A stretch of 64,000 bases of DNA from Ditylenchus dipsaci (lineage: Eukaryota; Nematoda; Chromadorea; Rhabditida; Anguinidae), in assembly GCA_004194705.1 (NCBI GenBank), contig SADC01001220.1, positions 1 through 64,000 on the forward strand. Direction: 5' to 3'. Made by a program: the position numbers and the translations under genes. Numbering within the stretch: position 1 is the first letter of the stretch; every line of letters starts with the position of its first letter. Shown in pieces: positions 21,889-33,617 of this stretch. The notes beneath the pieces are model-generated. The model did no database searches, was not told the DNA's origin, and worked only from the letters and a program-made list of their open reading frames with translations.

Positions 21889-22310
21889 CAGTCGAACCTC
21901 TCTATATGTACACCCAAAAGTTCGTTCCCGCCTAGGGTCCGACACTTTTTTTAGCTCGATTTTCAATTTTTGCTGATTCTTTTTTCACAGTCTGGCCGCA
22001 AATATCGTAAGGATTCCGATTTTGCCGATCGTTTTTTCATTTGTCTATATATTTTTCTCTAAAAAAGCAAAACCTCCCAATAGTGTACATCTTATTTTCA
22101 AAGTGGTGTACACTATATGGAGGTTTGCTTTTTTAGAGAAAAAATATATAGACAAATGAAAAACGATCGGCAAAATCGGAATCCTTACGATATTTGCGGC
22201 CAGACTGTGAAAAAAGAATCAGCAAAAAAAATTGAAAATCGAGCTAAAAAAGTGTCGGACCCTAGGCGGGAACGAACTTTTGGGGTGTACACTATAGAGA
22301 GGTTCGACTG
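21889..22310. mobile_element. Tc1/mariner-like MITE, CAGTCGAACCTCTC ends
   Basis: Near-perfect 190-bp TIRs beginning CAGTCGAACCTCTCTATA, flanked by TA on both sides (21887-21888 and 22311-22312). The longer open frame overlapping its right arm only translates the repeat. Confidence 0.88.
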
Positions 22311-23085
22311 TAGTTACATCTATCTGAATTCAAAAAAACCTCCACCGACACAGCAGAAAATAGTAAATGTAGAAATTTTAGATAACTACTGTACCGAAAT
22401 GCTAAAATCATTAAAAAAAGTTAAACTTTTAATTTAAAAAATAACGAGACTCGAAAATTTGACAAAAAAGAAATGCGCTACAGACATGAGAACATAATGC
22501 TTTATAAAGCCAAGAAATTGAAGCACAGTTGGTAGATATAAGCCCGTAGCAATAGGTTTTCATTTAAAAAAAAAATGCTGCGTGCGCCACTCCCACAGAC
22601 TAAGGGTGGGCAAAGACCGAGACTGGACAACCAAGACTCTTTAAATTTTTGAAGCTAAAAATAAGATTTCGTCAAAGATAAACGGTGGGGCAAAAAAGTT
22701 AACAAAATTTGTAAATACACTGTGATAACAAATAATAAAATGAATAAGAGCCTTTAATAAATTTGACTGCTTTTTTACACTTTTTATGGTTGTCAAAATA
22801 TACGATTTTGTATATATATACAAGACATACAAAAAACATACAAAAGTTTAAGAATGTCTCTTGTCTTTATATGTGTACTTTTGTCTAAATCTTCTTCCGC
22901 AGCAAAAAGCAAAAAGTTGTAGAGCTGTATTTACTGCACAAATTTGCTTTTTACCGCGAAAGAAAATTTAGACAAGAGTACAGATAAAAATATAAAAGAA
23001 CATATTTAGAGTTTTGTATGTTTTGTATGTATTTGACTCCTGTATATTTGGCAACTATATACTTCTTATGGAAGAAAAAGAGATG
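22311..23085. other. no gene; imperfect foldback near 22800-23000
   Basis: AT-rich. ACATACAAAAGTTTAAGAATG (near 22840) and TTTGTATGTATTT (near 23020) with CTTGTCTTTATATGTGTAC versus its inverse suggest a roughly 220-bp foldback. No TSD found. Confidence 0.4.
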
Positions 23086-23157
23086 GGGCCGAACCGTGGA
23101 TCGAACACGGGACCTCTCCGACCCGAACGGAGAATCATACCACTAGACCATTCGGCC
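23086..23157 (-). tRNA. tRNA-Pro (CGG anticodon)
   Basis: On the minus strand a 72-nt cloverleaf folds: acceptor GGCCGAA pairs with TTCGGCC (discriminator C), D arm GGTCTAGTGGTATGATT, anticodon stem CTCCG / CGGAG with loop TTCGGGT (anticodon CGG, reading CCG), and T arm with GTTCGATCC. Both internal promoter boxes are present (TGGTCTAGTGG and GTTCGATCC). It is identical over 72 nt to the copy at 50619-50690. No intron. Confidence 0.95.
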
Positions 23158-24778
23158 ACACATGTACGATTGAGAAATGAATGAATATAACCATTTTAAA
23201 AATAAACAAAGCTATTGATAATTTTTGGTCATTTTTTCTCTATATACTGACATACAATCATTATTCTCAATAGGTCATCGAAAGGAGTGTCGCTGTGTGC
23301 TGCGATTTTCGCAAAGGATGTGGATTTTTTACTGTGCAAAAAATTTCATTTTAATGGTTCATTCACAAACGTTGTCGTCGTCGTTGGAAAAAATGTTTTA
23401 TGCGATTCACGCCAACGACAACGCCAACGACGACGACGACAACGACGACGACGACCTATTTATAAAAAATCCAACGACAACGCCAACGACAACGACAACG
23501 ACGACGCCAACGGTAACGGCATTTTTTATTCCAAATTAGACAAATATTGCATTTTAAGTCAGAATTCTGAGGATTAACTATATTCTCCACACGTTTTTCC
23601 TCGAAATCTCGACTGAAAATACGAAATTTGTCCAATTTGGAATAAAAAATGCTGTTGTCATTAGCGTCATCGTTGTCGTTGGATTTTTTATAAATAGGTT
23701 GTCGTCGTCGTTGTCGTCGTTGGCAAAAAAACGGTTTTATAAAATTGTGTTCAGCTATGCAAGTCCAATACTGCATTTATGCACTACCCAAAAAAACAGC
23801 ACGACCAAGGAAAGTAGGAGGCAGACCAGCAGCACTAGTGCCTTAATTTTTTTGTCTCTACCAAGATTTGATATCACATGATTTGATATCACATAAAAGT
23901 TAATGCATGAAAAACTATTGTAATTGTGCTGTACTAGCAGTAATTGTTACCAATAATTAAATTATATGCTTTTACTATAAACGTGTTACTAGTAACGAAG
24001 TTTTGACAAAGAAATATAAGTATAGGTACAAGCACTTTTGATTAATAAAAAGAAACACTTTAATCAGTTTATTTGCACATTTTTTGAGGCAACGAAAATC
24101 AGGGTAAAGTAGCTTGTTTACGCAAAGTTAGTCTGACTGGTGTGAGAAATGATGGTTCAGTACGTCTTCTATACATGTTCATGGTGTAGAAAATGGCGCA
24201 TAAGCTGCTCTCTACCACCGAAAACATGAACGTGAACTCGCCAAAGTAGTTTGCCGCTGACTTCCCTGTGGTCTAAATTAACTAAGCTTGTACAATAGAA
24301 AATTTTCATAAAAATAATTATTTGCAAAATTCTAAAATATAATAAAAGGTAATTCAAAAATTAGAAAGCCTCGAATTACATCTTTCGAAAGGTCGATAAT
24401 GAAAAGTACCGTCTTTTTTTTTGGTTGAAAAGTGCCGTCTTTTTTAATTTTAGACACTGTTGACTAAAAAGTTCCGTATTTTTCGGAATACTGCGTCTTT
24501 TTTTAAATTTCCCGTCTGTTTTTGGAAAACTAGCGTTTTTGTATAAAATTTGTGTTCTTTTTTGATTGAATGAACTCCATGCAAAGTGAAGAGTGGTTTC
24601 CAAGATTGTATGGAAGAAATACACACTAAGGCTACTATTTAAACTGGTCTCTCAAGAATTGGTTTGCGGATAAGGTTAATTCATGGTTACGATAACTCGG
24701 AGAAGTTTTTCGTTGGCCTAAGAGAGCGATCCATGAAAATAATGTAGAATCCGGATTCCGCTCTCATGATATAAAAAT
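23158..24778. repeat. foldback with ACGACGACAACG microsatellite arms; no gene
   Basis: CAACGACAACGACGACG runs at 23418-23520 oppose GTTGTCGTCGTCGTTG runs at 23370-23390 and 23655-23725. TCCAAATTAGACAAATATTG and its inverse near 23530 and 23630 indicate a foldback core. The remainder to 24778 shows no supported exon except the ancestral GPCR tail described under the GPCR. Confidence 0.5.
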
Positions 24779-25403
24779 GGCTGTAAGTGAATTTCCGCAC
24801 CAAAAGTGTGAAATTCGCACCAAATTAATTAAATTCCGCACCAAATTCAAATTCGTTCTAAAAATAGTGAATTTCCGCACCAAATTGTGAAATTCCGCAC
24901 CAAATTTTTTATTTCATTGTCTGTGCTGTTTATCGTGTATAAAAAGTTGAGCATTGTCTCTTTCGAGTTCGGAAGTAGATCTGACACAGACAATGAAATA
25001 AAACATTTGGCGAATCAGAATTCCAGTCAGATGGGCTTTTATTGCTCAGAATTCCAGGTTTATGATGATTTGAGTGGTTCAGGGTGGAGTTCTGAGCGAT
25101 TAAAAAATTTTACCCCTAAAGTAAACCCCCAAAAACCATCTTTCAAGGGCTTGTGACCATTCCGGGTTGGGATTCTAAGCAATCCAAGTAATTTTCAGAC
25201 TAAAAAATTGAATTCTTGCAAAATTTGGTTGGTCTTGGACAGAAAATAAATAAATAAATAATTTTTTTTAAAAATTTGGTGCGGAATTTCACAATTTTGG
25301 TGCGGAAATTCACTATTTTTTAGAACGAATTTGAATTTGGTGCGGAATTTAATTAATTTGGTGCGGAATTTCACACTTTTGGTGCGGAAATTCAATTTGA
25401 TCC
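24779..25403. mobile_element. MULE-type MITE with CCGCACCAAATT arms, inserted in a GPCR exon
   Basis: Ends GGCTGTAAGTG and inverse GGATCAAATTG, with the perfect 9-bp TSD TATAAAAAT (24770-24778 and 25404-25412). The arms are tandem AATTCCGCACCAAATT units. Termini and TSD length match the element at 844-2843, although the internal repeat motif differs. Confidence 0.88.
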
Positions 25404-27540
25404 TATAAAAATACTTGCAGGCCGAATTGGTGAACCTCCTTGAAGTAAATGGAGAAAATACTACGGCGTAGCTTTTAATTATACTATAAAAAATGCAAAA
25501 ATTGCTATATTGCTATATATGACAACGCCAACGACGACGACAACGACGACGACAACGACGACGACAACGACAACGACGACGCCAACGATAACGGCATTTT
25601 TTAGTTTCGACCTTTTTTCAAATTACTAATCAAATTTAAAAATGGAGGAGTGAAATTTTTATCTGAATTTTTGCTGAAGTTGTTTATATACTAGCTGAGA
25701 AAATAAAGGCTAAATTTTTAACAATTTTGTTAGATATTTATAATGTTTATATTATAAGATTGGTACTTGTTGAGTTTGGGCCCCCACCCTAAATTTTCGA
25801 AAAGTGACCCAAAAGCACGTTCTTAACTACACTTTATGCTTAATAAGATACAAGAAACATTGCTTAACAGTTTCTGATTTGAAATTTCAACCTTTCTCAA
25901 ACAAATTTGCATTCTGCTTTTTAAAGATAGATGGTCTTTGAAGGTATTTGCGAACTAAGTTTGTGTTTTTAGGCTTAGTCAAGGGTATACCAGCGTATGT
26001 TAGGACGGGCTCAAACATGTTTTTATAACTTGTTTGTAGTTAGGGAATCATTTTTGAGTCCGTCATAACATACGCAGGCCTACTCTTGCCTAAGCCTAAA
26101 AACACAAAACTTAGTCCGCAAATACCTTCAAAGACCATCTATCTTTAAAAAGCAGAATGCAAATTTGTTTGAGAAAGGTTGAAATTTCAAATCAGAAACT
26201 GTTAAGCAATGTTTCTTGTATCTTATTAAGCATAAAATATAGTTAAAGACGTGTTTTTTGGGTCACTTTAGGGTGAGGGCCTCTAACCCAACAAGTACCG
26301 ATAAGATGTTATAAAATGATCTTACAATATTAAAAATGTAGCCACCAAATGTGGGTATGTCACTAAACAATATCTCCATTGTAACCATAAACTTGATCAC
26401 TCTTGTACTCTGAACATAAAAATTTATTTATTTATTTTCATTGCCTTCAAGCGAGCTTACCGATGAATTGATTTCTTTGGTCATGTAAAATAGAAATCCG
26501 GACAAAATCAAGTTGAGACTTCCAAACACTATTTTAGAGAAAATTTGTGGCAAATAGCGGAACTGAACCATCAAACATGCGGAATTTTCGCAGTTGTGAA
26601 CTAAAAACATTTTTTATATTTAACTTTTTCGACTAACTTTACGCTTCAGATTAAACAAAAAATCAATTATGGCTCTTTGAGGAACTCGCAGTTGGGGTCG
26701 GAGTAAGGGGTGTTCACGGTGCAAATACTCCAACTCCGACTTGTCCACGAAGTCGAAGTTGGAGTATTTGTGATCGGTGAGCGCGCTTTTTGCCTTAACC
26801 TTTTTTTCAAGCTTCCTGATCGATCAAACTCATAGTTGCAATGCTGCGGCCACCAATAGCTCATAATCGGGCGAAATATAGCGATATTTGTCATAAAGAG
26901 TGTCCACCAATCAGAGACACTCAGACTCCGACTCGTAAACAATTTGGAGTTGGAGTCAGAGTTGGACTTGGAGGTAAGTGTGCTCACAGTGGCAAATACT
27001 CCAATACTTCCGACTCCAATTTCGGGGTTTTAAAGATATATTTACTGTTGCGCTCACCTTTTGCAATATTAAGTGGCAACTCAAGTAGCAAAAACAGCAT
27101 GCTGGTTGATAGCACTACTACTAACAACACAATGGAAGTTTTAAAATGGTATGTCTAGTCTTTTCCTCCACATTTTTCACAGCCAAAATCCTGTCGACGC
27201 TCAAAAACACCACAGGCACACTGCTGACTGCTAGGTAGTTAACTTGCCAGATGCCCAACCAATATATCGCATACGGATTATATACAGCGTCCAAGTCACT
27301 AGAAGGGACTCGCCATGCAGCTATCATGTAGGTTTGGTATCCACAGGACAACAAACTACCTACAATATGGGTGTACAAATAAATCTGCATGGAAAAGGAC
27401 AGCTCCTTGATTCTCAAGTTCTTGGACTTGAACTTGACACTGTAGATCAGATGGGAGAATAGCACAGCAGTTATCAGCTGGCAAACGAGGTTGATGAAAT
27501 GCTGCACCAAACTCAAGTAGGGCAAGTAGGCAAGCTGCAT
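25195..27540 (-). CDS. seven-helix chemoreceptor-like GPCR with transposon-replaced C-terminus
   Basis: A membrane receptor, probably chemosensory. Exon 1 (27540-27058) encodes TM1 (HFINLVCQLITAVLFSHLIY), TM2 (MQIYLYTHIVGSLLSCGY), TM3 ending SSVPVVFLSVDRILAVK (the DR of the DRY position) and TM4, once a missing base at 27143-27146 is allowed for. Exon 2 (26600-26461) gives an extracellular Cys-containing loop and TM5. Exon 3 (about 26401-26327) gives TM6 (VIKFMVTMEILFSDIP). A last exon from 25483 encodes KSYAVVFSPFTSRRF, a TM7 end, and reads into the MITE at 25403, whose FRTK-rich repeat supplies the tail to a stop at 25195. The exon 2/3 and last-exon phases do not match perfectly. The DR-anchored pattern resembles nematode sr families; a divergent rhodopsin-like receptor is the alternative. 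Confidence 0.65.
25505..25600 (+). repeat. ACGACGACAACG microsatellite
   Basis: An imperfect run of AACGACGACG trinucleotides ending CGATAACGGCATTTTTTA, the same motif and same end as in the 23.4-kb foldback. Confidence 0.7.
25760..26305. mobile_element. 530-bp foldback element in a GPCR intron
   Basis: Two arms of about 245 bp are near-perfect inverses: from GGTACTTGTTGAGTTTGGG with GTGACCCAAAAG and AAGATACAAGAAACATTGC on the left, to the same phrases inverted ending at CCCAACAAGTACC. The centre holds TAGGCTTAG and CCAGCGTATGTTAGGACGG, a core found in other elements here. TSD not resolved. Confidence 0.75.
26690..27040. repeat. TCCAACTCCGACTT-type foldback repeat
   Basis: AATACTCCAACTCCGACTTG and GAAGTTGGAGTATTTG form a hairpin near 26720-26770, and a further inverse set (GACTCCGACTCG, GGAGTTGGAGTCAGAG, CAAATACTCCAATACTTCC) runs to 27020. 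It lies in the first large GPCR intron. Ends and TSD not resolved. Confidence 0.5.
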
Positions 27541-27592
27541 TTTTCGGTTTAGAGCTAGTAGACTGAAGAAAACTTTTTCGCCAAAATGATGG

Positions 27593-27600
27593 TATATATA
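27593..27600 (-). promoter_or_regulatory. candidate TATA box of the GPCR gene
   Basis: TATATATA on the minus strand lies about 55 bp before the GPCR start codon at 27540, a plausible TATA-to-ATG distance with a short leader. This is a single motif match only. Confidence 0.35.
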
Positions 27601-27619
27601 GTTAGTGGTGTTTGCTTGA

Positions 27620-30600
27620 CTAGCACCAACCTTTGTACAACATTGTTGTGATTCAGTGAAAAAGGAAGTGAATTAGGAAGTAATTGGTTTAGCATTAAGT
27701 TTTTAAGCTTTACAATAAGTGAAGGTGCTGCTCAGAAGTGGAAAATATTAAATTGCATAAATATTTTTTGTTTATGAGGTTGGTGGCTGAAAGATGGGTA
27801 TTTTGAATCAGAAAATATATAATAATTGCAGTGTATGGTAAATCAGCAATCTTAGTCTTAAAATTAATTTAAGATTGACAAACGAGATTAATTGGCTTGT
27901 TTTTGCTAAATTTTTGCCTTTAAATGGAAATGCATTTAAGCGAAAAAGGTTTTAAATTAAGTTTGATTTTTGCTTTGAGGACCAAGGTCAACCACCACGT
28001 ATATAAGGCATATTCCACCATATTTTAGGAGCTGGTCAAAAAGAGTCTCTATATGCATTTTATGATCAATTGCTCGGATTGTTTTAGGCATTGCGGGGGT
28101 ATCCAGGTACACTTTTACGGAAGTTTACATTGGTCCTCCAAGGTAGAAAATTTAATTTTAGTCCAAATTTTTTTTTGCTATCTTTCTACGGTCTGAAACT
28201 GCCTTAGAAGTGGTTAGAAGTTAAAACCCGATTTCGGTCAGGCATAGATAGTGTACTTTAGGCCTATAATTTAGTTTTAGTCCTACAGTTTAGCCTGAAA
28301 ACTTTGGTTGTCGGTCAGAAAATAGTTGGGTAGACTTATGAATTTTTATCAACAAATTTTAACAATGATGAATGTAATAGCAATAATGATGTACCTCATC
28401 GAACGTTAAACATTTAAGGAATGCAATGAACTCGTTGATGCCAAATCTCACCATCATCTGATATGTGGTTAACACAGAGCTTATTTTCAGTGAAACACAG
28501 TAAAATCTAGGTAAACCAAAATTTTAGTTATTTTTTTAATATTATAAATTTTCAACACCCAAAATACAGATTCTTACTCCTGTTTCTTTTAAATCACTTT
28601 TTGTACTAAATCTTTATATATCATTGAGAATTTTGATCCATTTAAAAAATAACTTTTTAGTCCGATATACACTTTCAGTAGTAAACGGGATGGTAAACAC
28701 TACTTTGTTTATTAGTTGGTCAACCAAATAGGTAAAAAAGGAGTGGCGCTGTATTGGTGATGGCCTTAAAGCTGGTCTTATCAAAAATGAAGGTCCGCCT
28801 GCGGTTTTAACAAAACTATGATTTTGGTTTGGTCCAAATTTCGATCTAAGTTTAATCTTTCATTTATAGCATTCTTTTTATAGTATATCAAATTACATGT
28901 CCGCCACATTACTTTTGATGACTCTCGCTCGACCAAAAAACAAACTTCTTGGAGTTTTCTTCCTCAAGCTTTTGACTGATTAAAAATGCCAAGGCTCTTT
29001 CTTCTTTATTGATTGGCTTACAAACAAAGAGAGTTGAAAACTGCTCTATTCAAATAAAAGTAGGGGTTTCTCTCAATCATTATTAATTTTTATCTCAAGT
29101 ATTTTCCATTATGCCTTTTCTTCTGCTTTCCGGCTAAGCAATGAGCAATAAGGAGACCATGTTCTAAGTTCAACTACAACCAAATATAAGGACATATTGG
29201 CAGACACTAAACCAGTGAGCACTAGCCCCTTGCCTATTAAGCCTTTCCTGGCTTGTCTAAATTTTCTTATTTTCTTTTTTGTTAAAGACCCTCATTGGGG
29301 CAACTTGGTGGAAAAGATGTTGGCACCTTGTTTTCGGTCTTTTGTCCAAGAAAAAAACAATTTACTAGTAGCGGTGTTCGTAGTGACGATAAAGAAAATT
29401 ATTAGCTTTGGACTGGAGTCCTTCTTGGTTTTCTTTAGCTTTTGGCATATGGCAGTGGTCTTTTTTTAAGAGGACAGGAAATTGGCTTAAGTTGCCATTA
29501 GGTCTGCACTTTTGCTTTTTGTTATTTTCTTGTTGGAAACCATTTTTTCGGGAAACAGAAAAAGGAATGCTCATTCTAAACCAATTTTTGCGTTTCTTTT
29601 GAAAAATATTTATAGCCGAGAATTTGGAAAAGACATTGAAAAATGACCAAAATACTGAAAAGTAGTTGGTTAATCTCATTTTCAAAGTTTTTATTGATCG
29701 TTATTTTAAATCATGTTAGTTTCTTGCTGGGTCAACTTTAAATAAACAATTAATTTGTATAAGAAAAACTCACGAAATACTCATTCAGTCCTCTTTCCTT
29801 ATTATTCTAACCATTTTTCAAATTTATGCGCGAATGGTAAACGTTTGCTTAGAAATTTTCAGAACCACATGAGAGACCATTATGGTTTGTAAATTTTTTA
29901 AGATCAGCTCTAATTACTTACTCGATGCTAATTTTTTTTTGTCACAAAGACTTCTTTGTAGCCAAACTGCTCTTTCTCGTAGCCAAACGTTATTTTTTGC
30001 CTTCAAAATCTCTTTCTTGTTCTTTAGTGTTTAACTGGCTTTTGACCCTGTTTTAACCTAACTGTTGCTTGTTTGCTGGTTATTAAGCCCTTTTGCGAAC
30101 TTCCGTGGCCGATTTGCGTTGTGTTCTTGAGTCTTGGTCATTTATTTGTTTATCTCAGTTTTAAGCACTTTTAAATTTTCCATATCCATCACCGTATTCT
30201 ATCTCTTTCCGTTCCAGAAATTCTGATCACTTTAAAAAGGGCATGAATAAGTCATCGGAAGTGATCGTTTTTTGAAAATAAGGGTTCCTTAAATCTAGAG
30301 TCTCGGGTCTTTTCGGAAAAAAACTGCTACCATTTACAAAAATAATTGCGAGTTTTCTTATTAGAAGAACGAATGAGGTTTGGTAGAAGTTTTCGAAGAT
30401 AGAGGCGAAAAAGTGTTGTAGGAATTTTCGCAACAAATTTTTTGGGAGTTTTGTTAAATCGATAGCGGACCGCATTTACCGGAAACTGTGATAATGACCA
30501 AAACCAGATGAACAACCCGAAATCGTAAAATGGTCAATAACTGACAAAATACAACAGTTTAGTCATGATAGGGTCAAAAGTTAGGCAATGCTAAGCAATA

Positions 30601-31993
30601 ATGTTAAGCAATGTTAAGCAATAGCAAGTTAAGCAATAAACCGGTAAAATTATTTTTGTCGAGCTTGATTTACTAAAGTTAGATGTAGTCTACGAAAAAA
30701 TTAAGATTTTTAAAGTAGGTCAAAAATCCTTTCAATCCTTAGAATTAGTATATTGTCCTCGTTTATTATTCTGTTTATTCAAACATGCTCCACATAAAAA
30801 TCCCTTTTTTATATATTTGTCTTTGGATATATTTTCATGTTTTCATCAAAGACCAACACTCAAACAGAGTCAGAGAACATCATAGGTTATGCTTAGCCTA
30901 TTCCCCGAGGTATAAGTCACATATTAGAAAAGCTGATTCGTTTTTTTGAAAATATTGCCTTTTGCATATTAATTAGAATGATCTTTTTATAAGTGCCTAT
31001 GCTCGAACAGGAATTGAGTTTTTACCTGGGTCTTCCTGCCATTTTTTCGTTAGAGACTCAAATATTTTTTCCTGTTTCTACAAAAGGTGAGAAAAATATG
31101 CTTGAGTCCGTCCTAACCACGCTTGCGCCAAACCTTAAGCCAAAAAGAGGTGATCAAAGTGAAAAGGAATGTCAAAATGAAAATCGGTGTTTCTTCAGAA
31201 ATGTCCCTCCTCCCATTTCGCAAACAAATTGAGGTGAATTTTTTTGTCCTGTGTTAGATATTTTATATTATTTTTTCAAATAATTTACTTCAACTTTTTT
31301 CGAAAATTGCGGTGCTCTAAAGCTTTTATCTAAAATAATGTACCGTAAAGCTCTATTAATCAGGCCGGCCGTTTTTTTCAACCTTCTTCCAGGGGCTGGA
31401 TTAATAGAGGGGGCCGGATTATTAGAGGAGGTCGCATTATTTTTCAACTTTCAAAAGCTACATGACCTTTGAGGGGTGAGGGAAATTAAATTGACCATTT
31501 TTTCTGTTCTCATCAGTATTCTTTATTTATTTTCTCTACTTTTTTTATTTTCAAACGTTTTGGGAGAGTGATGTGTAAATCTGGACATTCTTCAAATACA
31601 AACATTCTTGGTTTGTATTTTCAGAAAAATGACTAATGAAGTAAGAGTACAACTAAAGTTCATTGTCAAAAGTCTAAATTTTATTAACTAATTTTTTGTT
31701 ACAATTTTTAATTAGACTCTTATTTTTTGCGCAAGCTTGCAAATTTTCAACGAGCTATCAAATTTTACTGGGTTATTTCTTAAATATGAAAACTACGGAG
31801 TTAAAAAAAGCTATTAAATCTTCAAATCTTAAATCCTCTATTTTTGTCAAACTTCTAAGTTTTCACATTTCAGAAATGACTAAACTAAGTTACATAGCTC
31901 TCTAAAAAGCTGAGATTTAGAGCTACAACCTAGTACAAGAGGAAATGAAAAAGTACAATAAACCTTTAAATGAAAGTTGTAGTCTAAAATTTG
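27620..31993. other. 4.4 kb without a recognisable gene
   Basis: AT-rich. The open frames at 29197-29469, 29365-29685 and 30227-30515 show no domain, no splice-supported extension and low-complexity composition. Repeat pieces occur near 28040 (AAAGAGTCTCTATATGCATTTTATGATCA, as near 10650), 31100-31150 (shared core GTCCGTCCTAACCACGC) and 31350-31440 (GGCCGGATTATTAGAGG, relating to 33010-33070). Confidence 0.4.
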
Positions 31994-32431
31994 GGTACTT
32001 CTTCGGCTGACCTCAAACCTTCAATTTTTTCATTTTGCTGAATTTTTTGCCCAATTAGATACATATTTTTTCACAAGCATACAACACAGCAATTTGTGAC
32101 CACAAATAAAACATAATATCATTTCCAGCGAATTTGTTTCTCCAGACAAAATCGGAAACATAGCTTTGGAAGACGAAGCGGTGTGTGCCAAATTCTCAAT
32201 TCATCCATCTGGAAACGATAAAACATTTATTCAAATCGCTTAATAAATGTACAAAAACACAAAAAGGTGACGAGAAAGCAAGAGACAGAAAAAAATGACA
32301 GCTCGAATGCAGAAATAATTTAAATTATTATAATTAAATTATTAATAATAATTATATTTAAATTGAATTGAAAACACAAAAGATCAACAAAATGCAAAAA
32401 TTGAAGGTGTGATGTCAGCCGAAGAAGTACC
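31994..32431. mobile_element. Merlin-type element, GGTACTTCTTCGGCTGAC ends
   Basis: TIR GGTACTTCTTCGGCTGAC at the left is inverted at the right. The perfect 8-bp TSD AAAATTTG lies at 31986-31993 and 32432-32439. The segment 32060-32235 is homologous to the ISXO2-like piece at 47700-47890. GG-start TIRs with 8-bp TSDs and an ISXO2-like relic fit the Merlin superfamily. Non-autonomous and decayed. Confidence 0.82.
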
Positions 32432-32439
32432 AAAATTTG

Positions 32440-33617
32440 TTTATAAAATTTAGCTTTTTATTTTAATCCTTACTTAATCAGTCATTTTTCTCAAAATTCG
32501 GATAAAGAATGTACAGATTGACAAATAACTCGCACAGAACACTCGAAAAAATGATAGAATAAAAAGAAATAATAAGAATAGCATATGAAAAATAGTCAAT
32601 TTCCACCACCCTCCCCCTAAAGGTCATCGAACACCTAAGACGCTCAAAAAACATTTTAGAGCATTTAATTATGAAAATTTTGACCCTACTATAGAATAAC
32701 CCCCCCCCCCCAAAAAAATCCGACCTTTTAAAACTTAAGTAAAAAGTACCCAAATTTATGTCCCAGACCCCGGAAAATATGCGCAAACTCTTCATTAGTC
32801 ACAACTTCCGTGCGCTGGCCTACCCCCAAGCCTAAGGGCTAAGCCTAAACTTGTTGTTTGCAAGGGTAGTTACAGCGATTTTATAAGGTCGGATTTTTGG
32901 GGGGGGGGGGTATTCTATAGTAGCGCCAAAATTTTGAATATTGGATAGATTATGTTTTGTGTCACCGAAAATTTCTAGAACATGAAGGTACTGTTCGAGA
33001 TTGCACCTTAGGGGCCGGATTGTTGCAGGGGGCCGGATAATAAGAGGAGGGCTGATTAAAAGAAGTTATAGGGTAAGTACCACTTCCTCATAGCTCAGCC
33101 TCCACACAAAAGTGTTTTCATTTTTTCTACTTTTTCGACGTCATTATCTAAAAATATGTTTGCAGGATTAGGAAAGCATTTTCGAAGAAAAAAAATCGAT
33201 TTATAAAATCATTATTTGATTCATGTAGTTTATTTAAAATGTTTTCTTGGGTAAGAAAGTGTCTCAAGATAATTTTCCTTGTCGTTAAAATTTATAAAAT
33301 GTTTAAAATAATTTTTCAAAAAAAAAGATTGTGGGTATGCTTCAGCAGCGTCAAAATACTTTTTTCGCACCACCCTAGACCTCAATTATTAATGGGTGAT
33401 GGGAAAAGAGGGGGTAGGGGGAAGAGTGGGTTGACCAAGTTGCTATGACTGCATGCTGACTTAAGTGCTGGAATTCAGTTAGTCCTCTGCAAATAGTTTT
33501 TGTCAACAAAGAAGAAAATTATTATTCTTTAAAAGTTTTTGCAATTTCAGTTATGAAGCAGCTGCGGGTGAAACAGTAGAGTATTTGCTAGTCACCAGTG
33601 GAAATGGTGGAAGGAGC
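32440..33617. other. intergenic, MITE-bearing, 5' flank of the GABA receptor
   Basis: Holds the MITE at 32682-32927 and GGGGCCGGATT/AATAAGAGG repeat pieces near 33010-33070. No other exon is supported. The receptor promoter must lie here; no confident core element was identified. Confidence 0.4.
32682..32927. mobile_element. MITE, TIR GRCSCTACTATAGAATA, 8-bp TSD
   Basis: Ends GACCCTACTATAGAATAAC + C-run and inverse GGCGCTACTATAGAATACC. Perfect 8-bp TSD AAAATTTT (32674-32681 and 32928-32935). It contains the shared core TGCGCTGGCCTACCCCCAAGCC. Confidence 0.88.

Noticed and set aside
22117..22437. Open frame of about 106 codons on the plus strand
   Set aside because: Its first two-thirds is the right arm of the CAGTCGAACCTC MITE, so it is a translated inverted repeat.
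23225..23776. Asp/Arg-rich frames
   Set aside because: Translation of the ACGACGACAACG microsatellite foldback.
29197..30515. Possible genes in the 29-30.5-kb region
   Set aside because: Frames are short, overlap on both strands, and show no domain or paired splice sites.
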